64,000 nucleotides of DNA from an uncultured Clostridia bacterium. Lineage in GTDB: Bacteria > Bacillota > Clostridia > Christensenellales > Borkfalkiaceae. Positions 50,289-58,951 of this stretch are shown one piece after another. Each line of letters starts with the position of its first letter. Position 1 is the stretch's first letter. The translations under genes were made by a program, and so were the position numbers. The notes under the pieces were generated by a model. The model was not told the DNA's origin. It did not search any database and saw only the letters and a list, made by a program, of their open reading frames with translations. The stretch lies in NCBI GenBank assembly GCA_949283125.1, contig CASDRK010000017.1, positions 124,001 through 188,000 on the forward strand. The letters are read 5' to 3'.

Positions 50289-50331
50289 ACAAACATTGTG
50301 CGCAGTCCGGAAAGGATTATGCAGACCAAAT

Positions 50332-50355
50332 AAAAAATCGGCCGAAGCCGATTTT
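50332..50355 (-). terminator. recN terminator
   Basis: Minus-strand AAATCGGC-TTCG-GCCGATTT then TTT, overlapping the last codon of recN. Confidence 0.88.
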
Positions 50356-52033
50356 ACTTAACGTATTGCGCTATGAGCTGTTTTGCGTGTTCCCGCGCCG
50401 CGGGAGAATCCACGCTGCCCGTGAGCCTTATAAGCTCGTCTATCTTCTGCTCGTCGGTCAGCTTTCTGACGCGCGTAACAGTTTTTTCGTTCTCTTCCGT
50501 CTTGTATATAAGAAACTGTGCATTGCTCGCCGCGCACACCTGAGGCAGGTGCGACACTGCGATTATCTGCGTCTGTTCTGCAATTTCAATAAATTTTTGC
50601 GCCACCGTACGGGCGGTCATGCCGCTTATCCCGGCATCGATCTCATCAAAAATATACGTCGAAATACCATTGAGTCCCTTAAGGCGCGTCTTTATCGCCA
50701 GCATAAAGCGACTCATTTCGCCGCCGGAAATGACCTTTCCGAGCGGTTTTAAAGGTTCGCCCTTGTTGGCCGAAAACATAAAGCATACGCTGTCCGAACC
50801 GTTGGCGCTGTCGAGATGCGCGCTCTGTCTGTCGAAATCTGAAAATTCAACCACGAATTGCGCATCGGGGATATTCAGACTGCGGAGCTGCTTTTCAACT
50901 TCGCGGCCGAAGGCGGCCGCCTTGCCGCGCCTCAATTCCGACAGGCGGGCACAGAGCGAAAATATCTCATCGTCGGTCTCGAACAGCTGCGCATTGAGTT
51001 TGCGGATGGTTTCGCCGCTGTTTACAAGGTCGTCGTACTTTGCCGTTGCTTTGTCCAGAAAATCGAGTATCTCGCGCTCGTCCGAGCCGTATTTTTTCAT
51101 CAGCGCGCGCAAAAGTTCGATACGCTCCTCAACGCAACGCGCCTCCTGTTCGTCGAACGACACGCCGTCGGCAAGGTCGGTAATGCTGCGCGCAATGTCG
51201 TCCGCTTCGGCATAAAGACTTTCCAGCCTGTCGCAAAGCTCAGCGTAGTCGGGACCGAATTCACTGACCGCAGAAAACTGGCGCTGCGCGGCGGAGATCA
51301 GGTCTGTGCAGCCGCCTTCGCTGCTTAACGCGTTTTCCGCGCCCGATAGAGCGGCGAGGATCTTTTCGGTATTGTTAAGGATGTTCCGTTTTGCAATCAG
51401 CTCTTCGTACTCGCCCTCTCTCACGCCGGCCGCGCTTATCTCTTTTATCTGGTATTCGAGAAGGTCGAGCTGTCTGGCCCTCTCCTGCTCGTCGCCGCCG
51501 AGCCTGGCAATGCGCTCGGATATGTTTTTTTTCTTGGCTATCAGGCCTGCAAGCTCTGTTTTGAGCGCGTCGCCGTCCTCGCCGCACAAACCGTCTATAA
51601 CCTTCAGCTGATTTGCTTCGCTTAACAGAAAAAAATGCTCGCTCTGTCCATGGACGTCTACGAGTCTGGATGTGACAGCGCGGAGCATTGACGCGGTGAC
51701 TCCGTTGCCGTTGAGCTTTATGCTGCCGCGTCCGTCTGCGGAATATTTTCTTGTAATTATGATCTGTCCGCCGCATTCGATGTCCAGCTCCTCCACGGCT
51801 CTGGCCGCGGGACTGTCGGGCGGAACTTCAAATTCCGCCCTGACGAAAGCTTGGCTTTCGCCGTGGCGGATCATGCTTTTGTCTGCTTTGGAACCGAGAA
51901 CGAAATTTATCGAATCGAGTATTACCGATTTACCGGAGCCCGTTTCGCCGGAAAGGACGTTAAGCCGCTCGTCGAAAAGTATATCAGCCGAATCGATGAG
52001 CGCAATGTTGGAAATATGTAATCTCTTTAACAT
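50354..52033 (-). CDS. recN: DNA repair protein RecN
   Basis: 559 residues. SMC-like: Walker A 'GETGSGKS' (about 29-36), two coiled-coil arms (about 150-200 and 290-345), signature 'ISGGEMSRFMLAIK' and Walker B 'YIFDEIDAGISG', with the H-loop 'AVSHLPQV'. It is the early factor at double-strand breaks. It starts 10 nt after argR, without a clear Shine-Dalgarno, so coupling is probable. Confidence 0.96.
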   Translation of the reverse strand: MLKRLHISNIALIDSADILFDERLNVLSGETGSGKSVILDSINFVLGSKADKSMIRHGESQAFVRAEFEVPPDSPAARAVEELDIECGGQIIITRKYSADGRGSIKLNGNGVTASMLRAVTSRLVDVHGQSEHFFLLSEANQLKVIDGLCGEDGDALKTELAGLIAKKKNISERIARLGGDEQERARQLDLLEYQIKEISAAGVREGEYEELIAKRNILNNTEKILAALSGAENALSSEGGCTDLISAAQRQFSAVSEFGPDYAELCDRLESLYAEADDIARSITDLADGVSFDEQEARCVEERIELLRALMKKYGSDEREILDFLDKATAKYDDLVNSGETIRKLNAQLFETDDEIFSLCARLSELRRGKAAAFGREVEKQLRSLNIPDAQFVVEFSDFDRQSAHLDSANGSDSVCFMFSANKGEPLKPLGKVISGGEMSRFMLAIKTRLKGLNGISTYIFDEIDAGISGMTARTVAQKFIEIAEQTQIIAVSHLPQVCAASNAQFLIYKTEENEKTVTRVRKLTDEQKIDELIRLTGSVDSPAAREHAKQLIAQYVK

Positions 52034-52043
52034 ACCCGGAAAA

Positions 52044-52496
52044 TTATCTTATGTACTCTTTCAGCCTGTCCGCGATCATCGCGGCGTTTTCATTGCTGTC
52101 GACGACGATAAGCACGGTGTCGTCGCCGGCCACGGAACCGATTATCTCGGAAAACTGAATTGAGTCGACAAACGCGCCGGCCGTGGAGCCGTTGCCGCGC
52201 ATGGTTTTGATGACTATGATATTGTTGGCGTAATTTATGCTCTGAACGCATTCCCGAAACAGATTGCGCATCTTGTTGGTGACGACGTCGCCTTCACCTT
52301 CTATGTAAGCATATTTGTATTTTTTTGTCGTGCCGGCCACCTTATAGAGCTTGAGATCTTTTATGTCGCGCGAAATGGTGGCCTGCGTAACGTTGAAATT
52401 GAGCTTGTTGAGCTCGGCGCAGAGCTCTTCCTGCGTTTCGATGTCCTTTTTTGAAATAATGTCGAGAATGGTTGCCTGTCTTGCATTTCTGTGCAT
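52044..52496 (-). CDS. argR: Arginine repressor ArgR
   Basis: 150 residues from ATG 52496, the usual ArgR length. N-terminal winged HTH ('TQATISRDIKDLKL') and C-terminal hexamerisation/arginine-binding domain ('GSVAGDDTVLIVV', with the G-D-D ligand loop). GGAG at 52506-52509 is 9 nt before this ATG and too close to the ATGs at 52502 and 52511. It sits in the conserved tlyA-nadK-argR-recN cluster; it may regulate arginine genes elsewhere. Confidence 0.94.
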   Translation of the reverse strand: MHRNARQATILDIISKKDIETQEELCAELNKLNFNVTQATISRDIKDLKLYKVAGTTKKYKYAYIEGEGDVVTNKMRNLFRECVQSINYANNIIVIKTMRGNGSTAGAFVDSIQFSEIIGSVAGDDTVLIVVDSNENAAMIADRLKEYIR

Positions 52497-52498
52497 GG

Positions 52499-53311
52499 TC
52501 ATCTGCTCCATATGTTTAATTTTATAAGTAATTTATTGAAAAAATTGTTATCGAAAGAGGTAATGAAACTGACTTTGAAATCGGCTTTGGTGACAATGAT
52601 CTCGCACGGCTCGTTCAGACAGTCCACAGATACGCCGTCCACAACTATGTTGACGGCGCCCCTGCTGTCCGTCCGCGTAAGCGACAGGCCGGATTTATCG
52701 CTGTAGACCACAGGTCTGGAATGAAGCGAATGGGCGCAGATCGGCGTCATGATGAACGCATCGATGTCGGGCGTGAGTATGGACCCTCCCGCCGCGAGCG
52801 AATATGCCGTCGAGCCCGTAGGCGTGCTGACTATGAGTCCGTCGGCCGTATAGTTATCCACGACGGCGCCGTCGATCGCGGCACGGAGATTTATGGTATT
52901 TGAGAATTCGTTTCCCGACGTGCAGCGCTGAATGACGAGGTCGTTCAAGGCATAATAGCATTTTTCGCCGAAGCAGATCTTTAAAAGACTGCGCTCCTGA
53001 AGTTTATACTTTCCGCGACAGATCATATCGATGGCCGCGTCAAGCATTTCAGGCTCGAATTCTGCAAGAAAACCCGTATGCCCGTAATTGATTCCTATTA
53101 TTTTAACGCCTCTGCGCGCGCATTCCGAAGCAACGTTCAATATCGTGCCGTCGCCGCCGAACACCATCAGGACATCCAGCCCGTTCAGGTCATCGTAACC
53201 GTTGACGACGATATAGCCGTCTACTCGTCCGGACAGGGCGTTCACAACACTCTGCACATAATCCTTATTGCCGCAATAAGTTTTTTTGAAGTACAGCCCC
53301 ACCTTTATCAT
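52499..53311 (-). CDS. nadK: NAD kinase
   Basis: 270 residues from ATG 53311 ('MIKVGLYF'). Motifs 'FGGDGTILNVA' (G-G-D-G), 'GINYGHTGFLAEFE', 'NDLVIQR', 'TADGLIVSTPTGSTAYSLAAGG' and 'PICAHSLHSRPVV' define NadK, which phosphorylates NAD to NADP. The longer start at 53371 adds a hydrophobic peptide translated from promoter DNA and is rejected. The -10 box is only 7 nt upstream of the ATG and there is no Shine-Dalgarno, so the mRNA should be leaderless. Confidence 0.94.
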   Translation of the reverse strand: MIKVGLYFKKTYCGNKDYVQSVVNALSGRVDGYIVVNGYDDLNGLDVLMVFGGDGTILNVASECARRGVKIIGINYGHTGFLAEFEPEMLDAAIDMICRGKYKLQERSLLKICFGEKCYYALNDLVIQRCTSGNEFSNTINLRAAIDGAVVDNYTADGLIVSTPTGSTAYSLAAGGSILTPDIDAFIMTPICAHSLHSRPVVYSDKSGLSLTRTDSRGAVNIVVDGVSVDCLNEPCEIIVTKADFKVSFITSFDNNFFNKLLIKLNIWSR

Positions 53312-53318
53312 ATGAATA

Positions 53319-53347
53319 ATTATACCACAAAATATACAAATATGCAA
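53319..53347 (-). promoter_or_regulatory. nadK-argR-recN promoter, leaderless geometry
   Basis: Minus-strand TTGCAT (53342-53347), 17-bp spacer, TATAAT (53319-53324), then 7 nt to the ATG. Confidence 0.8.
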
Positions 53348-53389
53348 GAAAATAAATATACAAATATACAATAAAAATACGCCGAATAT

Positions 53390-54151
53390 TTATAATTTGG
53401 CGTATTTCAATAATTCGTGCAATGCAACCGGCGTGCCGTTCTTTATAAACAAGGCGAGATATTCCTTGTTTTTGCCCGCCTTTATCGGGGCGGTGGTAAG
53501 CCTGCGCGGCGCAAGTCTGCAACCGCAGGCAAAATCATAAATCTTTGCTATCGCGCGTCTGTGGGCGGCCGCGTCTTTTACGACGCCCCTCTTGCCCACT
53601 CTTCCGCCGTCGCACTCAAACTGCGGCTTAATAAGCGCGATCACAACCTTTTTGTCGTCCAGCGCTTCGGCTGCCTTGTCAAGGACATGCGTCAGAGAAA
53701 TGAAACTGACATCTATCACTACGCCGTCGAGAATTTCGTCGAACATTCCGGCACTCAGGTTTCGCGCGTTGAAATTGTCGATGACTACAATATTTTTGGA
53801 GCGCAGCGACGCGTCGAGCTGATTTTCCCCTACGTCGATGCAGTAGACTTTTTTTGCGCCGCTTTGAAACAGGCAATCGGTGAACCCCCCGTTGCTCGCC
53901 CCAACGTCCGCAAAGACGCCGCCTGCAACGCTCAAACCGAAATCCTTCAGCGCTTTTGAAAGTTTGTAGCCGCCGTTGGAAACAAAGCTTTCCTCCGGTT
54001 CCGTAAACGTTATCCGATCGTCCGGTCCTACTTCGCGCGAAGGCGCCGTCTTTGCGCCGTTTACAAGCACAAGCCCTTGTGAAATGGCCTGCGCGGCTCG
54101 CGTGCGGGAACCGAACCGTTCGGCAAGGTATTTATCTATGCGCATGTTCAA
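53390..54151 (-). CDS. tlyA: TlyA family rRNA methyltransferase
   Basis: 253 residues. S4 domain ('MRIDKYLAERFGSRTRAAQAI') followed by an FtsJ-type methyltransferase with 'DVGASNGGFTDCLFQSGA' (SAM loop), 'DVSFISL' and 'KPQFE'. The K-D-K-E-like catalytic set is retained. It is predicted to 2'-O-methylate cytidine in rRNA, as mycobacterial TlyA does. The start may be 54151 or 54145 ('MRIDKY'). It overlaps dxs by 20 nt. Confidence 0.9.
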   Translation of the reverse strand: MNMRIDKYLAERFGSRTRAAQAISQGLVLVNGAKTAPSREVGPDDRITFTEPEESFVSNGGYKLSKALKDFGLSVAGGVFADVGASNGGFTDCLFQSGAKKVYCIDVGENQLDASLRSKNIVVIDNFNARNLSAGMFDEILDGVVIDVSFISLTHVLDKAAEALDDKKVVIALIKPQFECDGGRVGKRGVVKDAAAHRRAIAKIYDFACGCRLAPRRLTTAPIKAGKNKEYLALFIKNGTPVALHELLKYAKL

Positions 54152-55853
54152 TTATGTAGTCGCTGACCGTCTTTATCGAAATGCCGTATTTTGCGATCAG
54201 CTCCTTAACGCTGCCGTGCGGAATAAATTCATCGGGGTATGCAAAGTTTTTTATAACCTTGCCGCCGCCGCAAAAATAGCTGTCTATGAGCGACCCCAAT
54301 CCGCCGATGAGCGCATTGTCCTCCATCGTGATAATATGGCGGGAAGAAATGCGGGAGAGCATATCTTCGTCCAAAGGCTTTACGAATCGGGCATTTATTA
54401 CGCTGCATTCGACCCCTTCGTTTGCGGCCGCGCGGGCGGCCGCCATGGCGAGACTTATCATTCTCTCTCCGCAGGCAATAATCGCGCAGTCTTCGCCTTC
54501 GCGCAGTTTTTCCCACTTTCCGAAAGCAAAGGCGCCGCAGTTTTCAAATGTCCTGAACCCGTCCTTGGGGTATCTTATTGCCAGCGGCATTCCGAAATCC
54601 GCCGACCCTTCGAGCATGGCTTTGAACTCGTCAACGTCCTTCGGGACGGCAATCGTTAGATTGGGTATCAGACTGAGGAAGGACAAATCGAACTCGCCCT
54701 GATGGGTTTCGCCGTCCGAGCCGGAAATGCCCGCACGGTCTATGCACAGGGTCATCGGAAGATTCTGGCTGCATACGTCCACCACGACCTGATCGAAAGC
54801 GCGCTGAAGAAATGTTGAATATACCGCATAATAAGGCCGCATGCCCTGCGAAGCAAGCCCCGCGCACAGCACGGCGGCGTGAGATTCGCATATGCCTACG
54901 TCGATAGATCTTTCGGGGAATTTTTCAAAGAATCCCGAAAGTCCTAAACTGGGCGTCATGGCTGCCGTAACGGCTACGATGCGCCCGTCGCGTTCGGCCA
55001 TATCGGTCAGAGTTTTTCCGAGCACTTCGGAATACTCCGCAGATTTGACCCTGCCCGCCGATATTCCGTGGGTCTCCTGAGGGTTTTCCTCGCAATAAAG
55101 ATAGCCCTTGCCTTTTTTGGTAACAACGTGCAAAATTACCGACTGCGTGCGCAGCTTTTGCTTGATGTCGGTAAGCTTTTCGATCATGCAGTGCAGATCG
55201 TTGCCGTCGTATACGCCGTCGTAACTCAACCCGAACCTTTCAAAGATGGTTTCGTGCCGCTTTTTCTTTGCGCGCTGTTCGTTTTCTGCGCTCAAGGTTT
55301 CAAGGTATTCGTGCATAGACCCCACGGTGGGAGTTATCGACATGTGGTTATCGTTGATTATGATAAGAATTTTGGAATTTATCTCGCTTACGCTGTTGAA
55401 CGCTTCGTAAACGAGCCCGTTGTTGAACGAGCCGTCGCCGATGACGGCTATCACATTGAAATCTTTGCCGCGTATCTCCTTGGCCATGGCTATGCCGAGC
55501 GCGGCCGAAACCGACGTGCCTGCATGCCCGGTGTTATAGCAGTCGTATTCGCTCTCTTCGCGCTTGGGAAAACCCGATATGCCGCCTAACTTGCGGAGCG
55601 TGTCAAATCTGTCGGCGCGGCCGGAGAGCAGTTTATGGGTATAGCACTGGTGCCCGACGTCGAAAATTATCTTGTCTTTAGGAAAATCGAACACATAGTG
55701 AAGCGCAACGGTCAGCTCAACCATCCCCAGATTGGATGAAAGGTGACCGCCGTTCTTCATAACGGTGTCTATTATTTTGTTTCTGAGCCGATCGCAGAGA
55801 GCGTTGAGCTGCTCTTCGTTCATGTTCTTTAAGTCAGGTATCCCGTCAAGCAT
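54132..55853 (-). CDS. dxs: 1-deoxy-D-xylulose-5-phosphate synthase
   Basis: 573 residues, shorter than the usual 610-640 but with all domains. ThDP/Mg motif 'GDGSFNNG...NDNHMSI', the N-terminal 'GGHLSSNLGMVELTVALHYVF', 'DVGHQCYTHKLL' and the C-terminal 'ISGSDGETHQGEFDLSFL'. It makes DXP from pyruvate and glyceraldehyde-3-phosphate, starting the MEP isoprenoid route. 6 nt after ispA. Confidence 0.95.
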   Translation of the reverse strand: MLDGIPDLKNMNEEQLNALCDRLRNKIIDTVMKNGGHLSSNLGMVELTVALHYVFDFPKDKIIFDVGHQCYTHKLLSGRADRFDTLRKLGGISGFPKREESEYDCYNTGHAGTSVSAALGIAMAKEIRGKDFNVIAVIGDGSFNNGLVYEAFNSVSEINSKILIIINDNHMSITPTVGSMHEYLETLSAENEQRAKKKRHETIFERFGLSYDGVYDGNDLHCMIEKLTDIKQKLRTQSVILHVVTKKGKGYLYCEENPQETHGISAGRVKSAEYSEVLGKTLTDMAERDGRIVAVTAAMTPSLGLSGFFEKFPERSIDVGICESHAAVLCAGLASQGMRPYYAVYSTFLQRAFDQVVVDVCSQNLPMTLCIDRAGISGSDGETHQGEFDLSFLSLIPNLTIAVPKDVDEFKAMLEGSADFGMPLAIRYPKDGFRTFENCGAFAFGKWEKLREGEDCAIIACGERMISLAMAAARAAANEGVECSVINARFVKPLDEDMLSRISSRHIITMEDNALIGGLGSLIDSYFCGGGKVIKNFAYPDEFIPHGSVKELIAKYGISIKTVSDYIIEHAHR

Positions 55854-55858
55854 ATAAG

Positions 55859-56746
55859 TCAGCCAAGTCTCGTCTTAATAAAATTGACAAATTCATACAA
55901 AAATGTTGCGTCGCCGTGAATCCCGTCAATTATTTTTATGCAGTCGTCGCCAATGACGTCCACACGCAGTTTGCAATTATCAAGGCCGTACACCTTCACT
56001 CCGGTCAGTTTGCCTTCCGCGGCGTCTTTGCCCAGACTTTTGCCCAGCTTTTCAAAGTTTCCTTCAACGTCGAGTATATCGTCGGTGAGCTGAAACAGAT
56101 AGCCGAGCTTTTTGCCTAGGGCTTTAAGTTCCGGATAATATTTTCCGCCGTTCAGAATGGACGGCACGACCGTGGCCGCGGTTATAAGTTTTGCAGTCTT
56201 GTTTTCGTAGATGAACTCAAGCTCGCTCTCGTCTCCTTCTCCGTCCCTTTCGTGGAGAAGGTCGGCAGATTGTCCCGCTATCATGCCGCGCACGCCTGCG
56301 CAGTCGCATATAAATTTGGCCGCCGAAACATACTCGCTGCCCTTGAAACATTCGTCGAACAGAATAGAGTAAGCCGTATTCAGCAGTCCGTCGCCCGCAA
56401 GAATGGCGTTTCCGGCGCCGAACACTTTGTGGTTGGACGGCTTGCCCCTCCTGAAATCGTCGTTGTCCATATCCGGCAGATCGTCGTGTATGAGCGAATA
56501 CGTGTGAATGAGTTCGAGGGCGAGCGCAAACTGCATCACTTTGTCCGTGCCCGTTCCTATTATGTCTGCCGTTGCCAGCATCAGAACGGGGCGTATCCTC
56601 TTTCCGCCCAATTTCAGGCTGTAGACCAGACTGTCGTTCAGTACGGCCGGCCTGCAGCGCAGATTATCGCAAAATGATGCAAGGCAGCGGTTGAACTGCG
56701 TCAGATAGCCCTTATAGATATTTTCAAATTCAGACAATTTCAGCAC
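55859..56746 (-). CDS. ispA: Polyprenyl synthetase (geranyl/farnesyl diphosphate synthase)
   Basis: 295 residues. First Asp-rich motif 'LIHDDLPDMDNDDFRRGKPSNHK', second 'FQLTDDILDVEG'. The residues five positions before the first motif ('HTYSLIHDD') fit a short-chain (C15) enzyme. It supplies prenyl diphosphates together with dxs downstream. It overlaps the end of folD by 17 nt. The xseA and xseB genes that usually lie between folD and ispA are not here. Confidence 0.93.
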   Translation of the reverse strand: MLKLSEFENIYKGYLTQFNRCLASFCDNLRCRPAVLNDSLVYSLKLGGKRIRPVLMLATADIIGTGTDKVMQFALALELIHTYSLIHDDLPDMDNDDFRRGKPSNHKVFGAGNAILAGDGLLNTAYSILFDECFKGSEYVSAAKFICDCAGVRGMIAGQSADLLHERDGEGDESELEFIYENKTAKLITAATVVPSILNGGKYYPELKALGKKLGYLFQLTDDILDVEGNFEKLGKSLGKDAAEGKLTGVKVYGLDNCKLRVDVIGDDCIKIIDGIHGDATFLYEFVNFIKTRLG

Positions 56747-57587
56747 TCCTCTTTGCCGCCGCCAGAGTATTGTAGAGCAGCATGGTTATCGTCATTGGCC
56801 CGACTCCGCCCGGGACGGGCGTGATATATGAACACTTGTCCTTTACGTTTTCAAAATCGACGTCGCCGCACAGCCTGCCGTTCTCGTCGCGGTCCATGCC
56901 GACGTCTATGACGATGGCGCCCTCTTTGACCATATCGGCGGTTATGAATTTTGCCCTTCCTATGGCGGCTACAAGAATGTCGGCGGAAAGGCAGATGTCC
57001 TTCAGTCCGGTCGTCTTGCTGTGGCAGACCGTCACCGTAGCGTCGGCATTGAGAAGAAGCATGGCCATGGGCTTGCCCACTATGTTGGAGCGTCCGACAA
57101 CCACCGCGCGCTTGCCGCTCACGTTTATGCCTTCACGCTCAAGCATCTTCATCACTCCGTTGGGAGTGCATGCCGCAAGGCAGGGACGGGACATGCACAA
57201 ACTCCCCATATTGCTTTCGCAGAAACCGTCCACGTCTTTTTCCACAGGGATCAGGGACAATATCTTCTGCGCGTCCAGACCGGGCGGCAGCGGAAGCTGC
57301 ACAAGTATTCCGTTGACCGCAGGGTCGCGGGCAAGCTCCGCAACCACGTCCTCTGCCTGCCGTTGCGAGACGTCGGCGGGAAGGTAGTATGCGTAGGATC
57401 TTATACCTACCTCTTCGCAACCCTTTATTTTGTTTCTGACATAAACTTTTGAAGCTCCGTCGTCGCCTATAAGCACCACGGCAAGACCTATGTCTCTGCC
57501 GGCGGACTGTTTAAACCTGGCCACCTCGGCAGCGATCTCCTCCCTCAGCCCGCGGGAATGAGCTTTACCGTCGATTATTTTATACAT
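56730..57587 (-). CDS. folD: FolD bifunctional methylene-THF dehydrogenase/cyclohydrolase
   Basis: 285 residues. 'SKVYVRNKIKGCEEVGI' with the catalytic lysine, 'VNGILVQLPLP', 'KDVDGF', 'VVVGRSNIVGKPMAMLLL' (NADP loop) and 'DVGMDR...PVPGGVGPMT'. It interconverts methylene- and formyl-THF. The start overlaps nusB by 8 nt. Confidence 0.96.
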   Translation of the reverse strand: MYKIIDGKAHSRGLREEIAAEVARFKQSAGRDIGLAVVLIGDDGASKVYVRNKIKGCEEVGIRSYAYYLPADVSQRQAEDVVAELARDPAVNGILVQLPLPPGLDAQKILSLIPVEKDVDGFCESNMGSLCMSRPCLAACTPNGVMKMLEREGINVSGKRAVVVGRSNIVGKPMAMLLLNADATVTVCHSKTTGLKDICLSADILVAAIGRAKFITADMVKEGAIVIDVGMDRDENGRLCGDVDFENVKDKCSYITPVPGGVGPMTITMLLYNTLAAAKRSAEIV

Positions 57588-57981
57588 TTTTACCTCCGCT
57601 TATGGCTGAAAGCACGCCAGTGATGAAAGAAGCGCTCTTTTCGGAAGAATATTTGGAAGCGATGTTTGCGGCCTCGTTCAGCGAAACTTTGTCAGGTATA
57701 TCGTCCATATAGAGTATTTCCGCAAGAGCTATTAGCATTATGCTCCTGTCGGCGGGGAAGATACGCTTTTCCGGAAAGGAAACGGAATGCCTGTCCAGCA
57801 ATTTTGCAAAATCTTCCGCGTGATTCTCTATTATCGAAAGCACCTTGTCGCAATATTCCCTGTCGTTGTCGTCAAGTTTATTTATGCGGTAAAGGCTGTT
57901 TTTCAGCGCATTATCCGTCCCGTCGGAAAACTGCGACGAAAAAATTATTTTAAAGAGCGTTTCTCTTGCAATAGTCCTCAT
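57580..57981 (-). CDS. nusB: Transcription antitermination factor NusB
   Basis: 133 residues. All-helical NusB with 'RETLFKIIFSSQ', 'RSIMLIALAEILYMDDIPDKVSLNEAANIASKY'. With NusE it binds boxA RNA in rRNA antitermination. AAAGGT precedes the ATG. First gene after the terminator of asp23. Confidence 0.93.
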   Translation of the reverse strand: MRTIARETLFKIIFSSQFSDGTDNALKNSLYRINKLDDNDREYCDKVLSIIENHAEDFAKLLDRHSVSFPEKRIFPADRSIMLIALAEILYMDDIPDKVSLNEAANIASKYSSEKSASFITGVLSAISGGKNV

Positions 57982-57999
57982 AAAGTACCTTTTAAAAAA

Positions 58000-58036
58000 A
58001 TATAAAATATTCCCTTAAAGGATTTTAAGGGAATAA
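58000..58036 (-). terminator. Terminator between asp23 and nusB
   Basis: Minus-strand ATTCCCTTAAA...TTTAAGGGAAT followed by ATTTTATATTTTTTT, just past the Asp23 stop. Confidence 0.85.
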
Positions 58037-58050
58037 GTTAAAAATTATTT

Positions 58051-58380
58051 TCAAATAATTGCATTTTCAGGAAAATCTACGTCCTGAATATGAACGTCCA
58101 CCTTATCAACCTTATATTTCGTCATGGATTCGACATTATGTTTTATGGACTGCTGGATGCGGAAGGCCAGCGAAGGCACATTGTAACCGTAATCCACAAT
58201 GACGCTGATATCGGCGACGACGCCCTGTTTTTCAAACAAAAGCTTTATGCCCTTGTTTTTTGCGTTCAGAAGGCGGACGCCCTCCACTTCTGAAACGGCC
58301 AGCGAAACTATGCCGCTGACAATGCCTGCATTGTACGAAATTTTGCCCTTTTGGGTGTTGTCGGGTCTGATGTGTGCCAT
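58051..58380 (-). CDS. Asp23/Gls24 (YqhY-like) protein
   Basis: 109 residues. The Asp23 pattern 'GKISYNAGIVSGIVSLAVSEVEGV', 'VIVDYGYNVPSLAFRIQQSIKHNVESMT' and 'VDVHIQDV'. YqhY homologues lie between spoIIIAH and nusB in Bacillus and affect fatty-acid or envelope control. GGGAG before the ATG; promoter at 58415-58443. Confidence 0.92.
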   Translation of the reverse strand: MAHIRPDNTQKGKISYNAGIVSGIVSLAVSEVEGVRLLNAKNKGIKLLFEKQGVVADISVIVDYGYNVPSLAFRIQQSIKHNVESMTKYKVDKVDVHIQDVDFPENAII

Positions 58381-58414
58381 AAATTTCTCCCGAAAGCAAT
58401 TTACTTTCTTTTAC

Positions 58415-58443
58415 ATTATAGCACAACGGTGCGCACTTTGCAA
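58415..58443 (-). promoter_or_regulatory. asp23 promoter
   Basis: Minus-strand TTGCAA (58438-58443), 17-bp spacer, TATAAT (58415-58420). Confidence 0.78.
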
Positions 58444-58452
58444 CACCTGAAA

Positions 58453-58938
58453 TCAAATTTGTGAATAAACAGGCATTATAATTATATTTGTTGGCGCGAC
58501 CCCGGCTTCGTTGCGCAAAAGATTGTAGATGGAAAGCGCCGTGTCGGTGGAAAGTTCGTCCGAATTGATAAATACGTTGACGTTTTCGGAATCGGTGCCA
58601 ATGGATACGACCGCGTCGGAAAAACCGAGGGACTTTATCATGGTCTCGAGAACGAGTTCGTCTTCCATTATCTCGATTATCTGCAGTTTGAGGTCCACCG
58701 CTTGTTCATACCTCTCGCTGCCTTCATCGTAGAGTTCGATAACGCTATCCAGCTGAAGCAGTTCTTCGCTTCTTGTGGTCGTGCGCTCCGAACGGTAAGT
58801 GGAAAAGTAGTTGGCCGTGTCCACCGCGGAAGTATCCGCAGCCGCGTTGTTGGTGACGAGCAACACGTTCAGCACCGCCGTCACGGCAAGCAGAAACACC
58901 AACGACGACATAATGATGATTTTTTTCTTTTTGGTCAT
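58453..58938 (-). CDS. spoIIIAH: Stage III sporulation protein AH
   Basis: 161 residues. One TM (about 7-28), then a coiled stretch and a C-terminal ring-building (YscJ/FliF-like) domain with 'LGFSDAVVSIGTDSENVNVFI'. SpoIIIAH pairs with SpoIIQ to form the channel between mother cell and forespore. Last gene of the spoIIIA operon. Confidence 0.93.
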   Translation of the reverse strand: MTKKKKIIIMSSLVFLLAVTAVLNVLLVTNNAAADTSAVDTANYFSTYRSERTTTRSEELLQLDSVIELYDEGSERYEQAVDLKLQIIEIMEDELVLETMIKSLGFSDAVVSIGTDSENVNVFINSDELSTDTALSIYNLLRNEAGVAPTNIIIMPVYSQI

Positions 58939-58951
58939 AAGCCTCTCCTTA

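Noticed and set aside
50289..50330. Sigma-F/G promoter for spoIVB (GCATA-N17-CACAATG)
   Set aside because: Expected biologically, but the -10 match is weak and the spacing approximate. Left as a remark only.
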